A stretch of DNA of 11,854 nucleotides, from contig JACCTQ010000102.1 in the NCBI GenBank assembly GCA_013812265.1, positions 1 to 11,854 on the forward strand. Reading direction: 5' to 3'. Positions 1 to 6,141 of the stretch are shown here, one piece after another. The stretch comes from Actinomycetota bacterium. GTDB taxonomy: Bacteria > Actinomycetota > Thermoleophilia > Gaiellales > Gaiellaceae. Under the pieces are notes generated by a model, which saw nothing but the letters and a program-made list of their open reading frames with translations, searched no databases and was not told the origin of the DNA. The position numbers were made by a program, and so were the translations under genes. Positions within the stretch are counted from its first letter, which is position 1, and every line of letters starts with the position of its first letter.

Positions 1-125
1 CGATCCGCACCTGGATCACCCTCTGGAACGAAGACCCAAAGCCCTACGTCTGGCACAAGACCGCAGACGAGATCCTCGACAGTCTCGCCTCCTACTGCCA
101 GCGGATCTCTGACTCAGGTCACTAG
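1..125 (+). CDS. IS630-family transposase, C-terminal fragment (cut by window edge)
   Basis: The reading frame starts at base 3 and gives 40 residues before a TAG stop at 123-125. The piece reads ITLWNEDPKPYVWHKTADEI and then a C-terminus with SYCQRISDSGH. The WNEDPKP-(F/Y)-VW-K-TAD-I-L run followed by YC-RI-DSGH is the characteristic tail of IS630-type DDE transposases, just after the last catalytic acidic residue. The catalytic core would lie to the left of the window, so it cannot be told whether the element is intact. The stop codon overlaps the stop of the convergent STAS gene by two bases (CTAG), so any right terminal inverted repeat must lie inside, or have been lost into, that gene. 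No obvious repeat end was recognised. Confidence 0.82.
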   Translation, partial: IRTWITLWNEDPKPYVWHKTADEILDSLASYCQRISDSGH

Positions 126-418
126 CGTGGCTCCGGCAGGACGTCGCGCAAGCCCATGAAGGCGACGAGCTCGAGCAGCTCGCTCGACGCATTGCGCAGC
201 CGGACCTGGCAGCCATGGCGCCTGGCGGCGAGCTGAAGCCGCGCGAGTGCGTCGACCGTAACTCCGTCCGGGTTAATCCCGCTCACATCGCAGAGCGCGA
301 CGTCGGCGCCGCTCCTCTCGAGCAACGCGCAAACGCGCTCGCAGAGGCCGGGGAAGTCCGCGCGGGTGATCGGGCCGCCGATGGCGAAGGCGATCGTCTG
401 CGGCGCGGCGGCGGCCAT
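122..418 (-). CDS. Small STAS-domain protein (anti-sigma-antagonist / MlaB-like)
   Basis: This 98-residue protein consists of a single STAS fold. It has an N-terminal strand (TIAFAIGGPITRADFPGLCE), a central DVSGINPDGVTVDAL segment at 44-58, and the closing LVAFMGLRDVLPE helix at 84-96, typical of anti-anti-sigma factors and MlaB-like proteins. In classical SpoIIAA/RsbV proteins the loop reads DSSG and its serine is phosphorylated. Here the equivalent place appears to read PDGVTV (residues 50-55) without that serine, so regulation by a kinase anti-sigma factor is doubtful. The start is supported by GGAAGG about 11 bases upstream on the minus strand. The gene diverges from the MFS exporter and converges on the IS630 fragment. 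The short tail EPR-stop may have been trimmed by the element's insertion. STAS membership is fairly certain; the partner is unknown. Confidence 0.75.
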   Translation of the reverse strand: MAAAAPQTIAFAIGGPITRADFPGLCERVCALLERSGADVALCDVSGINPDGVTVDALARLQLAARRHGCQVRLRNASSELLELVAFMGLRDVLPEPR

Positions 419-495
419 CGGGAGATAGACCTTCCGGTAGGCGAGAATTCATCTGCGTGGTCACCGATGAGTTCCGCCGCGCGGCGCGGTCTAAG

Positions 496-517
496 CGTTC
501 GAAACCGATCACGAACG
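496..517. promoter_or_regulatory. Inverted repeat upstream of MFS exporter, candidate operator
   Basis: Perfect 6-base arms CGTTCG (496-501) and CGAACG (512-517) are separated by 10 bases, a centre-to-centre distance of about 1.5 helical turns. The repeat lies just upstream of the ribosome binding site of the exporter, in the 118-base gap shared with the divergent STAS gene. DHA2 drug pumps are commonly repressed by TetR or MarR proteins that bind such sites. A 12-base palindrome CGCCGCGCGGCG sits at 475-486. Function is inference only. Confidence 0.3.
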
Positions 518-536
518 GAACGAAAGGAACACGCCG

Positions 537-2000
537 ATGACGATTACCGATAGTCGCGCCCGCTGGCTTGCGCTCATCGTCTTGTGCCTGGGAGACCTGA
601 TGATCGTCCTGGACACGACGATCGTGAACGTCGCTCTGCCGTCGATCAGGCAGGACCTCGGGTTCTCGGAGACCTCGCTCGCCTGGGTCGTCAACGCCTA
701 CCTGCTGACCTTCGGCGGCTTCCTGCTGCTCGGCGGACGGCTGGGCGACCTGTTCGGCCATCGCCGCCTGTTCCTGCTTGGGATCGCGCTCTTCACGGCG
801 GCCTCTCTCGCCTGCGGCCTCGCTGGCTCGCAGGAGTTTCTGGTCGGGGCGCGGGCGATACAGGGTCTGGGGGGCGCCGTCGTGGCCGTGGTCGCGCTCT
901 CGCTGATCATGACCCTTTTCACCGAGCCGGCCGAGCGGGCGAAGGCGATGGGGGTGATCGGCTTCGTCGCCGCCGGCGGCGGAAGCATCGGTGTGCTCCT
1001 CGGTGGAGTCCTCACCGATGTGCTCGACTGGCACTGGATCTTTCTCGTCAACCTCCCGGTCGGTGCTGTGGTCTTCGCGCTTTGCCTGGCTTTGCTTCCA
1101 GGTGGGCGCGGGCAGGCGGCTGCGGGCCGTCTCGACGTCGCCGGCGCCGTAACCGTGACCACGGCGTTGCTGCTCGCTGTCTACGCAATCGTGAACGGCA
1201 ACGAGACAGGTTGGACATCCGGACGGACGATCGGCCTGCTCGCGGCGGCGGCGGTGCTGCTGGCGCTCTTCCTCGGCATAGAGGCCAGGGCTCGTTCACC
1301 GTTGGTGCCGCTCGGGCTCTTTCGCCTGCGGAACCTTGCAACCGCGAACGTGGTCGGCGTGCTCTGGGCAGGAGCCATGTTCGCCTGGTTCTTCTTGTCT
1401 GCGCTGTACCTCCAGCTCGTGCTCGGGTACAGCCCGTTGCAGGTTGGGCTCGCCTTCCTGCCGGCCAACCTGATCATGGCGGCGTTCTCGCTCGGCCTCT
1501 CCGCCAAGCTCGTCATGCGCTTCGGCCTCAGGGCACCTTTGGCGATCGGTTTGCTGCTGTCCGCGGTCGGCCTCGTGCTCTTCGCGCGGGCTCCCGTCGA
1601 CGGGAGCTTCGCCGTCGATGTGCTCCCGAGCATGATTTTGCTCGGATTCGGAGCAGGCATGGCGTTCAACCCCGTGCTGCTTGCCGCGATGAGCGACGTC
1701 CAGGAAAGCGACGCCGGCCTGGCCTCGGGCATCGTGAACACCTCGTTCATGATGGGCGGTGCGCTCGGCCTGGCGATCCTCGCCAGCCTGGCCGCTTCGC
1801 GGACGGACCATCAACTCGAGTCGGGCGACGGCGCGCTCGTCGCCCTCAACGGTGGCTACCACGTCGCTTTCGTGGTGGGCGCGGTGTTCGCTGTCGTGGC
1901 GGCCGTCGTGGGGGGCGCGCTGCTCCGCACAGATGCTTCAGCCGCTGCACATGAGGAGGAGCACCCGACCCGCATTCCCGCGGCCGCAGAGGCCCCCTAG
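537..2000 (+). CDS. MFS multidrug exporter, DHA2 (EmrB/QacA) family
   Basis: This 487-residue integral membrane protein probably has 14 helices and drives proton-coupled export of drugs or metabolites across the cytoplasmic membrane. Family motifs are in order: the DHA2 signature LDTTIVNVALP (25-35) in helix 1, motif A GGRLGDLFGHRR (66-77) in the loop between helices 2 and 3, motif B RAIQGLGGA (106-114), the motif C region GGGSIGVLLGG (147-157), and then WHWIFLVNLPVG (165-176), which is very typical of EmrB/QacA proteins. Length fits the 14-helix class. The ATG at 537 has AAAGGA at 523-528, eight bases upstream. The substrate cannot be predicted. No intact regulator is adjacent, but a possible TetR remnant lies about 200 bases downstream on the opposite strand. 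The stop is followed directly, in the same frame, by a decayed cupin piece. Confidence 0.93.
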   Translation: MTITDSRARWLALIVLCLGDLMIVLDTTIVNVALPSIRQDLGFSETSLAWVVNAYLLTFGGFLLLGGRLGDLFGHRRLFLLGIALFTAASLACGLAGSQEFLVGARAIQGLGGAVVAVVALSLIMTLFTEPAERAKAMGVIGFVAAGGGSIGVLLGGVLTDVLDWHWIFLVNLPVGAVVFALCLALLPGGRGQAAAGRLDVAGAVTVTTALLLAVYAIVNGNETGWTSGRTIGLLAAAAVLLALFLGIEARARSPLVPLGLFRLRNLATANVVGVLWAGAMFAWFFLSALYLQLVLGYSPLQVGLAFLPANLIMAAFSLGLSAKLVMRFGLRAPLAIGLLLSAVGLVLFARAPVDGSFAVDVLPSMILLGFGAGMAFNPVLLAAMSDVQESDAGLASGIVNTSFMMGGALGLAILASLAASRTDHQLESGDGALVALNGGYHVAFVVGAVFAVVAAVVGGALLRTDASAAAHEEEHPTRIPAAAEAP

Positions 2001-2152
2001 GAGGAGCTCAAGGCCGGCCCCGGCGACATCGTCGTCGTCGAGAGGAACACCCCCACGGCTTCCGCAACCTTGGCCCCGGGCGTCTCGAGATCGTCTGCAT
2101 TCACGCCGCCGGCCGCATGGTCACCGAGTGGCCGGGTTCGTGGTCCTCGTGA
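2001..2152 (+). pseudogene. Cupin-domain C-terminal remnant with frameshift
   Basis: Directly after the exporter's stop, and in the same frame, the sequence reads EELKAGPGDIVVVERNTP. It then needs a one-base shift at the C run 2050-2054 to continue as H-GFRNLGPGRLEIVCIH and on to MVTEWPGSWSS and a stop at 2150-2152. G-D-(8)-P-H-G-F/-R-N and the strand LEIVCIH are the second cupin motif and its following strand in small single-domain cupins. The N-terminal half with the first metal-binding motif is absent and there is no start codon, so it is a truncated, frameshifted relic. A sequencing error could explain the lost C, but not the missing front half. This stretch (2001-2393) holds no intact gene. 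Confidence 0.6.
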
Positions 2153-2201
2153 GACGTGACGTACCTCAGCTGCTGCTCTGGCGACTGGCGCGTACCATGA
2201 G

Positions 2202-2393
2202 CTAGGCCCTCGTGGTAGTGAGACGCTGCCACGTGGGGAATGCGAGCGCGAGTCCGATCGCCGCGCGTACCTGGCGTTGGCGACTGTCGCGCAAGCCGCG
2301 GCCGGCGAGCGAGATGTCGCGCATCGCCTCTTCGCGAGCGGCGGCCTCCGAGTTCCCGAGCACTCCGGCCAGGCGCGCCGCAGGGAGGCCGAC
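2202..2393 (-). pseudogene. Probable TetR-type regulator, C-terminal remnant
   Basis: In the frame that follows the CHRD gene's stop codon, the minus strand encodes 63 residues without a start. They include EAAAREEAMRDISLAG, then RQRQVRAAIGLALAFPTWQR and LT before TAG at 2202-2204. The R-x-x-x-(V/I)RAA-(I/L)-LAL-F-TW-x-x-LT pattern resembles the last ligand-domain helices of TetR-family regulators. No DNA-binding helix-turn-helix can be found upstream, where the frame runs straight into the CHRD gene. It may be the relic of a regulator of the nearby exporter. Assignment rests on a short stretch; chance coding-like sequence in GC-rich DNA is the main alternative. Confidence 0.42.
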
Positions 2394-2858
2394 CTAGGCG
2401 CGTTTCAGCTGTCCGCGAACCTCCCCGTTGGGGAAGTTCGACGTGTGTACGTTCACGTAGAAGGCTCTCGGATTGGCGAGGATCTGACTGATAAGGGTCG
2501 AGCCTGCCGGCAGGGTGGTGCACCCGGCCGACTTCGCGTTCTTCTTGCCGCCATTCGGTGTCGACAGGGTCAGAACGGGCGCTCCCGTCGCTCCGGCGAC
2601 TCCCGGATGGATGTGAGCCGCGGTCGCCGTGGCAGAGAGGTTCTTTACGTGAATCACCCAGCAGACTGTTCGCTTCTTCGAATTCACGCGGATCAAGGCG
2701 GTGCCGCTCGCCTTCGTGGTGGCCGCAGGGACCTCGTTCGCGCCACTCGGCTTGGCCACGAAGGCACGGTTCCCGGGATTCGCGGCACCGACAACGCCGG
2801 CAAGCGCGAGGACGCCGGCGCCCACGCAGCCGGCTAGCGCGGAGATTCTTAGCGTCAT
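2394..2858 (-). CDS. Secreted CHRD-domain protein
   Basis: This is a 154-residue exported protein. Residues 1-26 form a signal peptide: MTLR, a hydrophobic core rich in A, G, V and L, then VVGAA as the probable cleavage region. The mature part is one CHRD (chordin) domain, with the opening strand AFVAKPSGANEVPA, the central AAHIHPGVAGATGAPVLTL with its conserved HIH, and the closing FYVNVHTSNFPNGEVRGQL. The biochemical role of bacterial CHRD proteins is poorly known; they are extracellular or cell-surface. Two cysteines (in VCWVI and SAGCTT) could form a disulfide. The start chosen is the ATG at 2858 because AAAGGAGG (2863-2870) precedes it closely; an in-frame upstream start would add 35 residues that destroy the signal peptide. 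It diverges from the small membrane peptide, and a stress-type promoter candidate lies at 2885-2910. Confidence 0.9.
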   Translation of the reverse strand: MTLRISALAGCVGAGVLALAGVVGAANPGNRAFVAKPSGANEVPAATTKASGTALIRVNSKKRTVCWVIHVKNLSATATAAHIHPGVAGATGAPVLTLSTPNGGKKNAKSAGCTTLPAGSTLISQILANPRAFYVNVHTSNFPNGEVRGQLKRA

Positions 2859-2884
2859 GGTTCCTCCTTTGTTCGAGATGTTTT

Positions 2885-2910
2885 CTACCCAGACGGTTCG
2901 GAGCTCAATC
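2885..2910 (-). promoter_or_regulatory. Candidate SigB/SigF-type promoter for CHRD gene
   Basis: Read on the minus strand, GATT (2910-2907), 16 bases, then GGGTAG (2890-2885). This resembles the GTTT-N14..17-GGGTA consensus of actinobacterial general-stress sigma factors (SigF of mycobacteria, SigB of streptomycetes), with one mismatch in the -35 block. The -10 ends 26 bases before the start codon, leaving room for a leader carrying the AAAGGAGG site. Confidence 0.5.
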
Positions 2911-2934
2911 CCTGAGGTGGCAGCGGGGCAAGCG

Positions 2935-2960
2935 GTTTCGGAGCACCGTCGCCCGGGTAG
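2935..2960 (+). promoter_or_regulatory. Candidate SigB/SigF-type promoter for small membrane peptide and rtcB
   Basis: GTTT (2935-2938), 16 bases, then GGGTAG (2955-2960) matches the GTTT-N14..17-GGGTA consensus of actinobacterial general-stress sigma factors. The start codon of the next gene is 30 bases downstream and AAAAGGGAGG (2975-2984) lies between. The same arrangement with an identical 16-base spacer occurs on the other strand 25 bases to the left, which strengthens the call. Confidence 0.55.
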
Positions 2961-2990
2961 CAACGCCCCAATCCAAAAGGGAGGTCGTTC

Positions 2991-3137
2991 GTGTCGCCAC
3001 TCTTGCTGGTCCTGGTCGTACTCCTGATCATCCTCGCAGTAGGCGGGGGTCTCGCCGTCAACAATCTTCTCTGGCTGATCCTCATCGTCGCGCTCCTGGT
3101 CATTCTCTTCGGCTACGTCTCGGGACGCCGGGTCTAG
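2991..3137 (+). CDS. Small hydrophobic two-helix membrane peptide
   Basis: This is a 48-residue peptide starting with GTG, with a strong ribosome binding site AAAAGGGAGG (2975-2984) six bases upstream. It is almost entirely hydrophobic. Helix 1 spans about residues 3-18 (PLLLVLVVLLIILAVG), a turn follows with GGGLAVNN, helix 2 spans about 27-42 (LLWLILIVALLVILFG), and the tail is a basic SGRRV. This organisation matches the short "hydrophobic protein" families common in actinobacteria, often stress-induced, whose role is unknown. It sits 44 bases ahead of rtcB without a visible terminator, so the two probably share a transcript from the stress-type promoter at 2935-2960. No function is proposed. 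Confidence 0.72.
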   Translation: MSPLLLVLVVLLIILAVGGGLAVNNLLWLILIVALLVILFGYVSGRRV

Positions 3138-3181
3138 ACGCGGGCGGAGGGCGTAGCGGCGGGAGGGGTCAACGCTCGCCG

Positions 3182-4480
3182 ATGAAGATCAAGACGTTCG
3201 GTCTCGTCGACGAGCGGAGCCTTGAGCAGCTACGGCGCTGTATGGAGGCAGGCGACGCCGAGCTCGGCGTTCTCTGTGCTGATCATCACCCCGGCTACAG
3301 CCAGCCGATTGGCGGCGGTATCGCCTACGAGGGCTACGTCTCGCCCTCGGGTGTCGGCTACGACATCGGTTGCGGTAACAAGGCTGTTCGCACCGAGCTG
3401 ACGAAGGCGAGCCTCGAGGCCCTCGGGGGTGTCGAGGCGCTCATGCGGCGGATCACCGAGCGGATCTCCTTCGGCATGGGGGTACGTGCGCGGGAACAGG
3501 TCGACCATCCGGTGCTCGAGAAGATCTCCCGCGCCGATTTCACGCCACAACGCAAGCTCGTCCAGCTGGCTCGGAGCCAGCTCGGCACGGTGGGGTCTGG
3601 AAACCACTACGTCAACCTCATGGAGGACGAGCGAGACCGGATCTGGGTCGGCGTTCACTTCGGGTCCCGCGGCTTCGGCCACAAGACGGCTTCCGGGTTC
3701 CTCGCGCTCGCGCAGGGTCTTCCGTTCGACGCGCGCGGACGCGAGGGGGAGATGGACTCTCCACCCGTGCTCTTCGAGGTGGGTTCGGAGCTGGGCGAGT
3801 CGTATGTGTCCGCGATGGAGCTCGCCGGGGAGTACGCCTATGCCGGACGAGACGTCGTCGTAGCCAAGGTGCTCGAGATTCTCGACGCCGACGCGGTGCA
3901 CGAGGTGCACAACCACCACAACTCCGCCTGGAGGGAGGAGCACTCCGGCCGTACTTACTGGGTGATCCGCAAAGGGTGCACGCCGGCCCGGCCCGGTCAG
4001 GAAGGCTTCGTGGGCGGCTCGATGGGGGACGAGTCGGTCATCCTCGAAGGCGTGGCCGGAGCTGAAGCCGAGCAGTCGCTGTTCTCCACCGTGCATGGGG
4101 CAGGCCGGGTCATGAGCCGTTCGCAGGCCGCGGGGCGCGTCCGCCGGCGCAAGCGCTGGGCGTGTCGCAAGCGCGACTGCGACCGCGTCTTCGCCACCGG
4201 CGGTGCGGTCTGCTCCGACCACCCTGACGCCGGGCTCGGCAAGGTATGGGTGGAGGAGCAGGTGCGGCCCGGTCGAGTGGACTGGCCGACGGTCAAGGCG
4301 CGCCTCCGCGAGCAGGGGATCGTCCTCATCGGTGGCGGCGCCGACGAGGCGCCGGAGGTGTACAAGCGCCTTCCCGACGTGCTGGCTGCGCACGCGGGTT
4401 CTGTTCGAATCAAGCACCGCCTGCGCCCGCTGGGCGTGGCGATGGCCGCCCGTGACGTTTACGACCCCTTCAAGGACTAG
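3182..4480 (+). CDS. rtcB: RtcB-family RNA ligase (3'-phosphate/2',3'-cyclic phosphate to 5'-OH)
   Basis: This 432-residue cytoplasmic enzyme of the RtcB family uses GTP and Mn2+ to join RNA ends with 3'-phosphate and 5'-OH in tRNA splicing or RNA repair. The expected metal ligands are visible: D61 and C64 in GVGYDIGCG, H142 in GSGNH, H159 in VGVHFGSRG and H246 in HNHHNSAW. H305 in VHGAGRVMSR corresponds to the guanylylated histidine. The C-terminal RPLGVAMA is also typical. Between the HGAGR motif and the C-terminus there is an insertion of roughly 50 residues compared with the E. coli enzyme, holding C328-x4-C333-x10-C344-x2-H347 flanked by a basic run (RVRRRKRW). The ATG at 3182 fits the conserved N-terminus; GGGAGGGG lies about 13 bases upstream, a rather long spacing. 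No archease gene is nearby. Confidence 0.93.
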   Translation: MKIKTFGLVDERSLEQLRRCMEAGDAELGVLCADHHPGYSQPIGGGIAYEGYVSPSGVGYDIGCGNKAVRTELTKASLEALGGVEALMRRITERISFGMGVRAREQVDHPVLEKISRADFTPQRKLVQLARSQLGTVGSGNHYVNLMEDERDRIWVGVHFGSRGFGHKTASGFLALAQGLPFDARGREGEMDSPPVLFEVGSELGESYVSAMELAGEYAYAGRDVVVAKVLEILDADAVHEVHNHHNSAWREEHSGRTYWVIRKGCTPARPGQEGFVGGSMGDESVILEGVAGAEAEQSLFSTVHGAGRVMSRSQAAGRVRRRKRWACRKRDCDRVFATGGAVCSDHPDAGLGKVWVEEQVRPGRVDWPTVKARLREQGIVLIGGGADEAPEVYKRLPDVLAAHAGSVRIKHRLRPLGVAMAARDVYDPFKD

Positions 4481-4647
4481 AGGACGCGCAAGAAACGTGG
4501 CAAGGCGAGGAGGCGGAAGCGCCAGCGTGGGCATATTGGTTTCATGGAGGACGCTCTAGCGCGGAGGTGCTCGCCGTTCATGTGTCCGGGTGGACTTTTT
4601 CTGCCATCGCCCCGGGCGCGAGTGCAACCTTCGTACGGGAGTTGAGG

Positions 4648-6141
4648 ATGAAGATCGCCTGGCGCCTCCCGAGCGACCTTCGCCGAGACCTCGTTGCAAT
4701 CACACCGGCCGTGGGCGGCTATCTCGCAGTGGTCGTCTACCGCATCCAGATCGCACCGTTCTGGATCGGCGGTCTGTATGACGATGGCGGATATTTCCTG
4801 ATGAGCCGCAACGTATGGAAGTACGGCGCTCCGCTTCTCGACCACACCGGATCCACCGAGTGGCCGCAGTTTTGGTCCCCGGGCGTCTCTCTCATCTTGG
4901 CGCCGCTCGGTGCTCTGCCGCTGGAGGCGTCGGTGCTCGCCGAGCGGCTGGCCATCGCGGCGATCGGCATTGGGGTGCTCGTGCTCACCTATTCCTGGAG
5001 CCGTCGCGAGCTTGGGCTCAGTCGCCTGGCCGCCGGTGCTACTGCCGCCTGCCTAGGCCTCGCCCCCGCGTTCACGACCTACGGCTCGGTCGTCATGTCC
5101 GACATCCCGGGCACAGCTGCGCTGCTCGGAGGAATCGTCTTGCTCCGGCGGGACTCGATCGCACTCGGAACGGGCGTCCTCGTTGCCGCGTACTGCATTC
5201 GCACGTCGAACCTGGCGGCCCTCGCCGCCGCTGTCCTCTGGCTCGTGCTCCAGCGCCGCGGCCGCGACGCCCGTCTGAGCTTGCTGATCGCGGTTCTCGG
5301 CGGCGGGGCGTGGAGCCTGTTGCAACTCTCGCAGGGAGCGACCGGCTACCTGAGCGAGATAACGCGCCGAACAGTTGGCGTCCCTGTGTCGGGCACGATT
5401 GGCCTGGGCGACCTTGCCCACCGCGTTGCAGACAACGTGTGGGCGATCGCCGGCGGTGGGGCGGGCAGCCTGATCGCGGGCCTCTTCGAATCCCAGAGGC
5501 TGAGCGCCCACGGTCGCATTCTTCCGACGCTTCTTTCCTTGGCGTTCTTCGCGGCCGCCGGGATCGGACTCTGGCGTGCTCGTCTGCTACTCGAGGCGCT
5601 CGTCGTCTTCGGTGTCGCCGGCACTGTGATCGTCTGGCCGTACGAGGACTACAGCAGGTTTCTGCTGCCGGTGGCCCCCTTGCTCTTCGGGGCCGCCGCG
5701 ACGGCTCTCGTGCGAAGCGGGCGCGTGCTTGGGATCGTGGCAGCGACGGTGGTCTGCGGCGCGCTCGCGAGCAACGTCAACGCTTTCACTACGCTCACCA
5801 CGTACTCCGATTCGGCCCGTACTCAGCAGAGCGAAATCCACGCCGCGTACCGATGGATCGAAGATCATGCGGGTCGAGACGATGTCGTGATCAGCCCGAA
5901 TGACATCCAATGCTTTCTCTACAGCGGGCATGTCTCTACGCGCGATGCCGGGGCGTTCAGACCGGGCCGGACCTTCGTCTTCGTGGAACTCAACAACCCC
6001 GCGATCGACGCACGAAAGTTACTCGACCTCTACGCCGGGAGAGTTGTCTTCTCGAACCAAGTGGCGAAAATCGTTCACGCCACGCGTCGGCGGCAGCTCA
6101 GCTCCGCACGCGAACACGAAACAGAACCCAGACAGCCTTAG
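4648..6141 (+). CDS. GT-C membrane glycosyltransferase (GT39/ArnT-like)
   Basis: This 497-residue multi-pass protein resembles polyprenyl-phosphate-dependent GT-C transferases. After the first helix (about 16-32) comes the extracytoplasmic loop with GGLYDDGGYFLMSRN (41-55), whose D45-D46 sits where GT39/ArnT enzymes carry their catalytic acidic residue. VMSDIPGTA (149-157) and YEDYSRFLLPVAPLL (332-346) are further signatures. About ten hydrophobic segments follow up to residue 376, then a soluble extracytoplasmic C-terminal domain. ATG 4648 is chosen over GTG 4567 because GGGAG precedes it by six bases and the extra 27 residues are not family-like. The preceding gap 4481-4647 holds no gene, only a weak 4-base hairpin GGCG-GAAG-CGCC (4512-4523). 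The 3' end overlaps the convergent GT2 gene, its likely donor-lipid supplier. The acceptor is unknown. Confidence 0.8.
   Translation: MKIAWRLPSDLRRDLVAITPAVGGYLAVVVYRIQIAPFWIGGLYDDGGYFLMSRNVWKYGAPLLDHTGSTEWPQFWSPGVSLILAPLGALPLEASVLAERLAIAAIGIGVLVLTYSWSRRELGLSRLAAGATAACLGLAPAFTTYGSVVMSDIPGTAALLGGIVLLRRDSIALGTGVLVAAYCIRTSNLAALAAAVLWLVLQRRGRDARLSLLIAVLGGGAWSLLQLSQGATGYLSEITRRTVGVPVSGTIGLGDLAHRVADNVWAIAGGGAGSLIAGLFESQRLSAHGRILPTLLSLAFFAAAGIGLWRARLLLEALVVFGVAGTVIVWPYEDYSRFLLPVAPLLFGAAATALVRSGRVLGIVAATVVCGALASNVNAFTTLTTYSDSARTQQSEIHAAYRWIEDHAGRDDVVISPNDIQCFLYSGHVSTRDAGAFRPGRTFVFVELNNPAIDARKLLDLYAGRVVFSNQVAKIVHATRRRQLSSAREHETEPRQP

Noticed and set aside
584..1954. 456-codon open frame overlapping the exporter gene in another frame
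   Set aside because: Its Arg/Pro/Gly-rich translation has no domain pattern. It follows from the high GC content at third positions of the real gene, which has clear MFS motifs.
2277..2837. 186-codon plus-strand frame antisense to the CHRD gene
   Set aside because: It lies opposite a gene with signal peptide, CHRD motifs and a strong ribosome binding site. Its own translation shows no family features.
2820..2858. LAGC at residues 8-11 of the CHRD protein as a lipobox
   Set aside because: The hydrophobic core lies after the cysteine, not before it, so the arrangement does not fit a lipoprotein signal; a normal signal peptide ending near GAA fits better.
4512..4523. GGCG-GAAG-CGCC hairpin as rtcB terminator
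   Set aside because: The stem is only four base pairs and no T run follows; too weak to call.
3230..4534. 434-codon open frame antisense to rtcB
   Set aside because: Long antisense frames are expected opposite GC-rich genes. The translation is low-complexity and has no recognisable motif, whereas rtcB has all active-site residues.
4543..4645. 33-codon frame ending just before the GT39-like gene, as a leader peptide
   Set aside because: No ribosome binding site, no attenuator structure and no codon signature were seen; ORFs this short are expected by chance.
4567..4647. GTG 4567 as start of the GT39-like gene
   Set aside because: The 27 extra residues are not family-like, and ATG 4648 has a well spaced GGGAG site and begins just before the first membrane helix.
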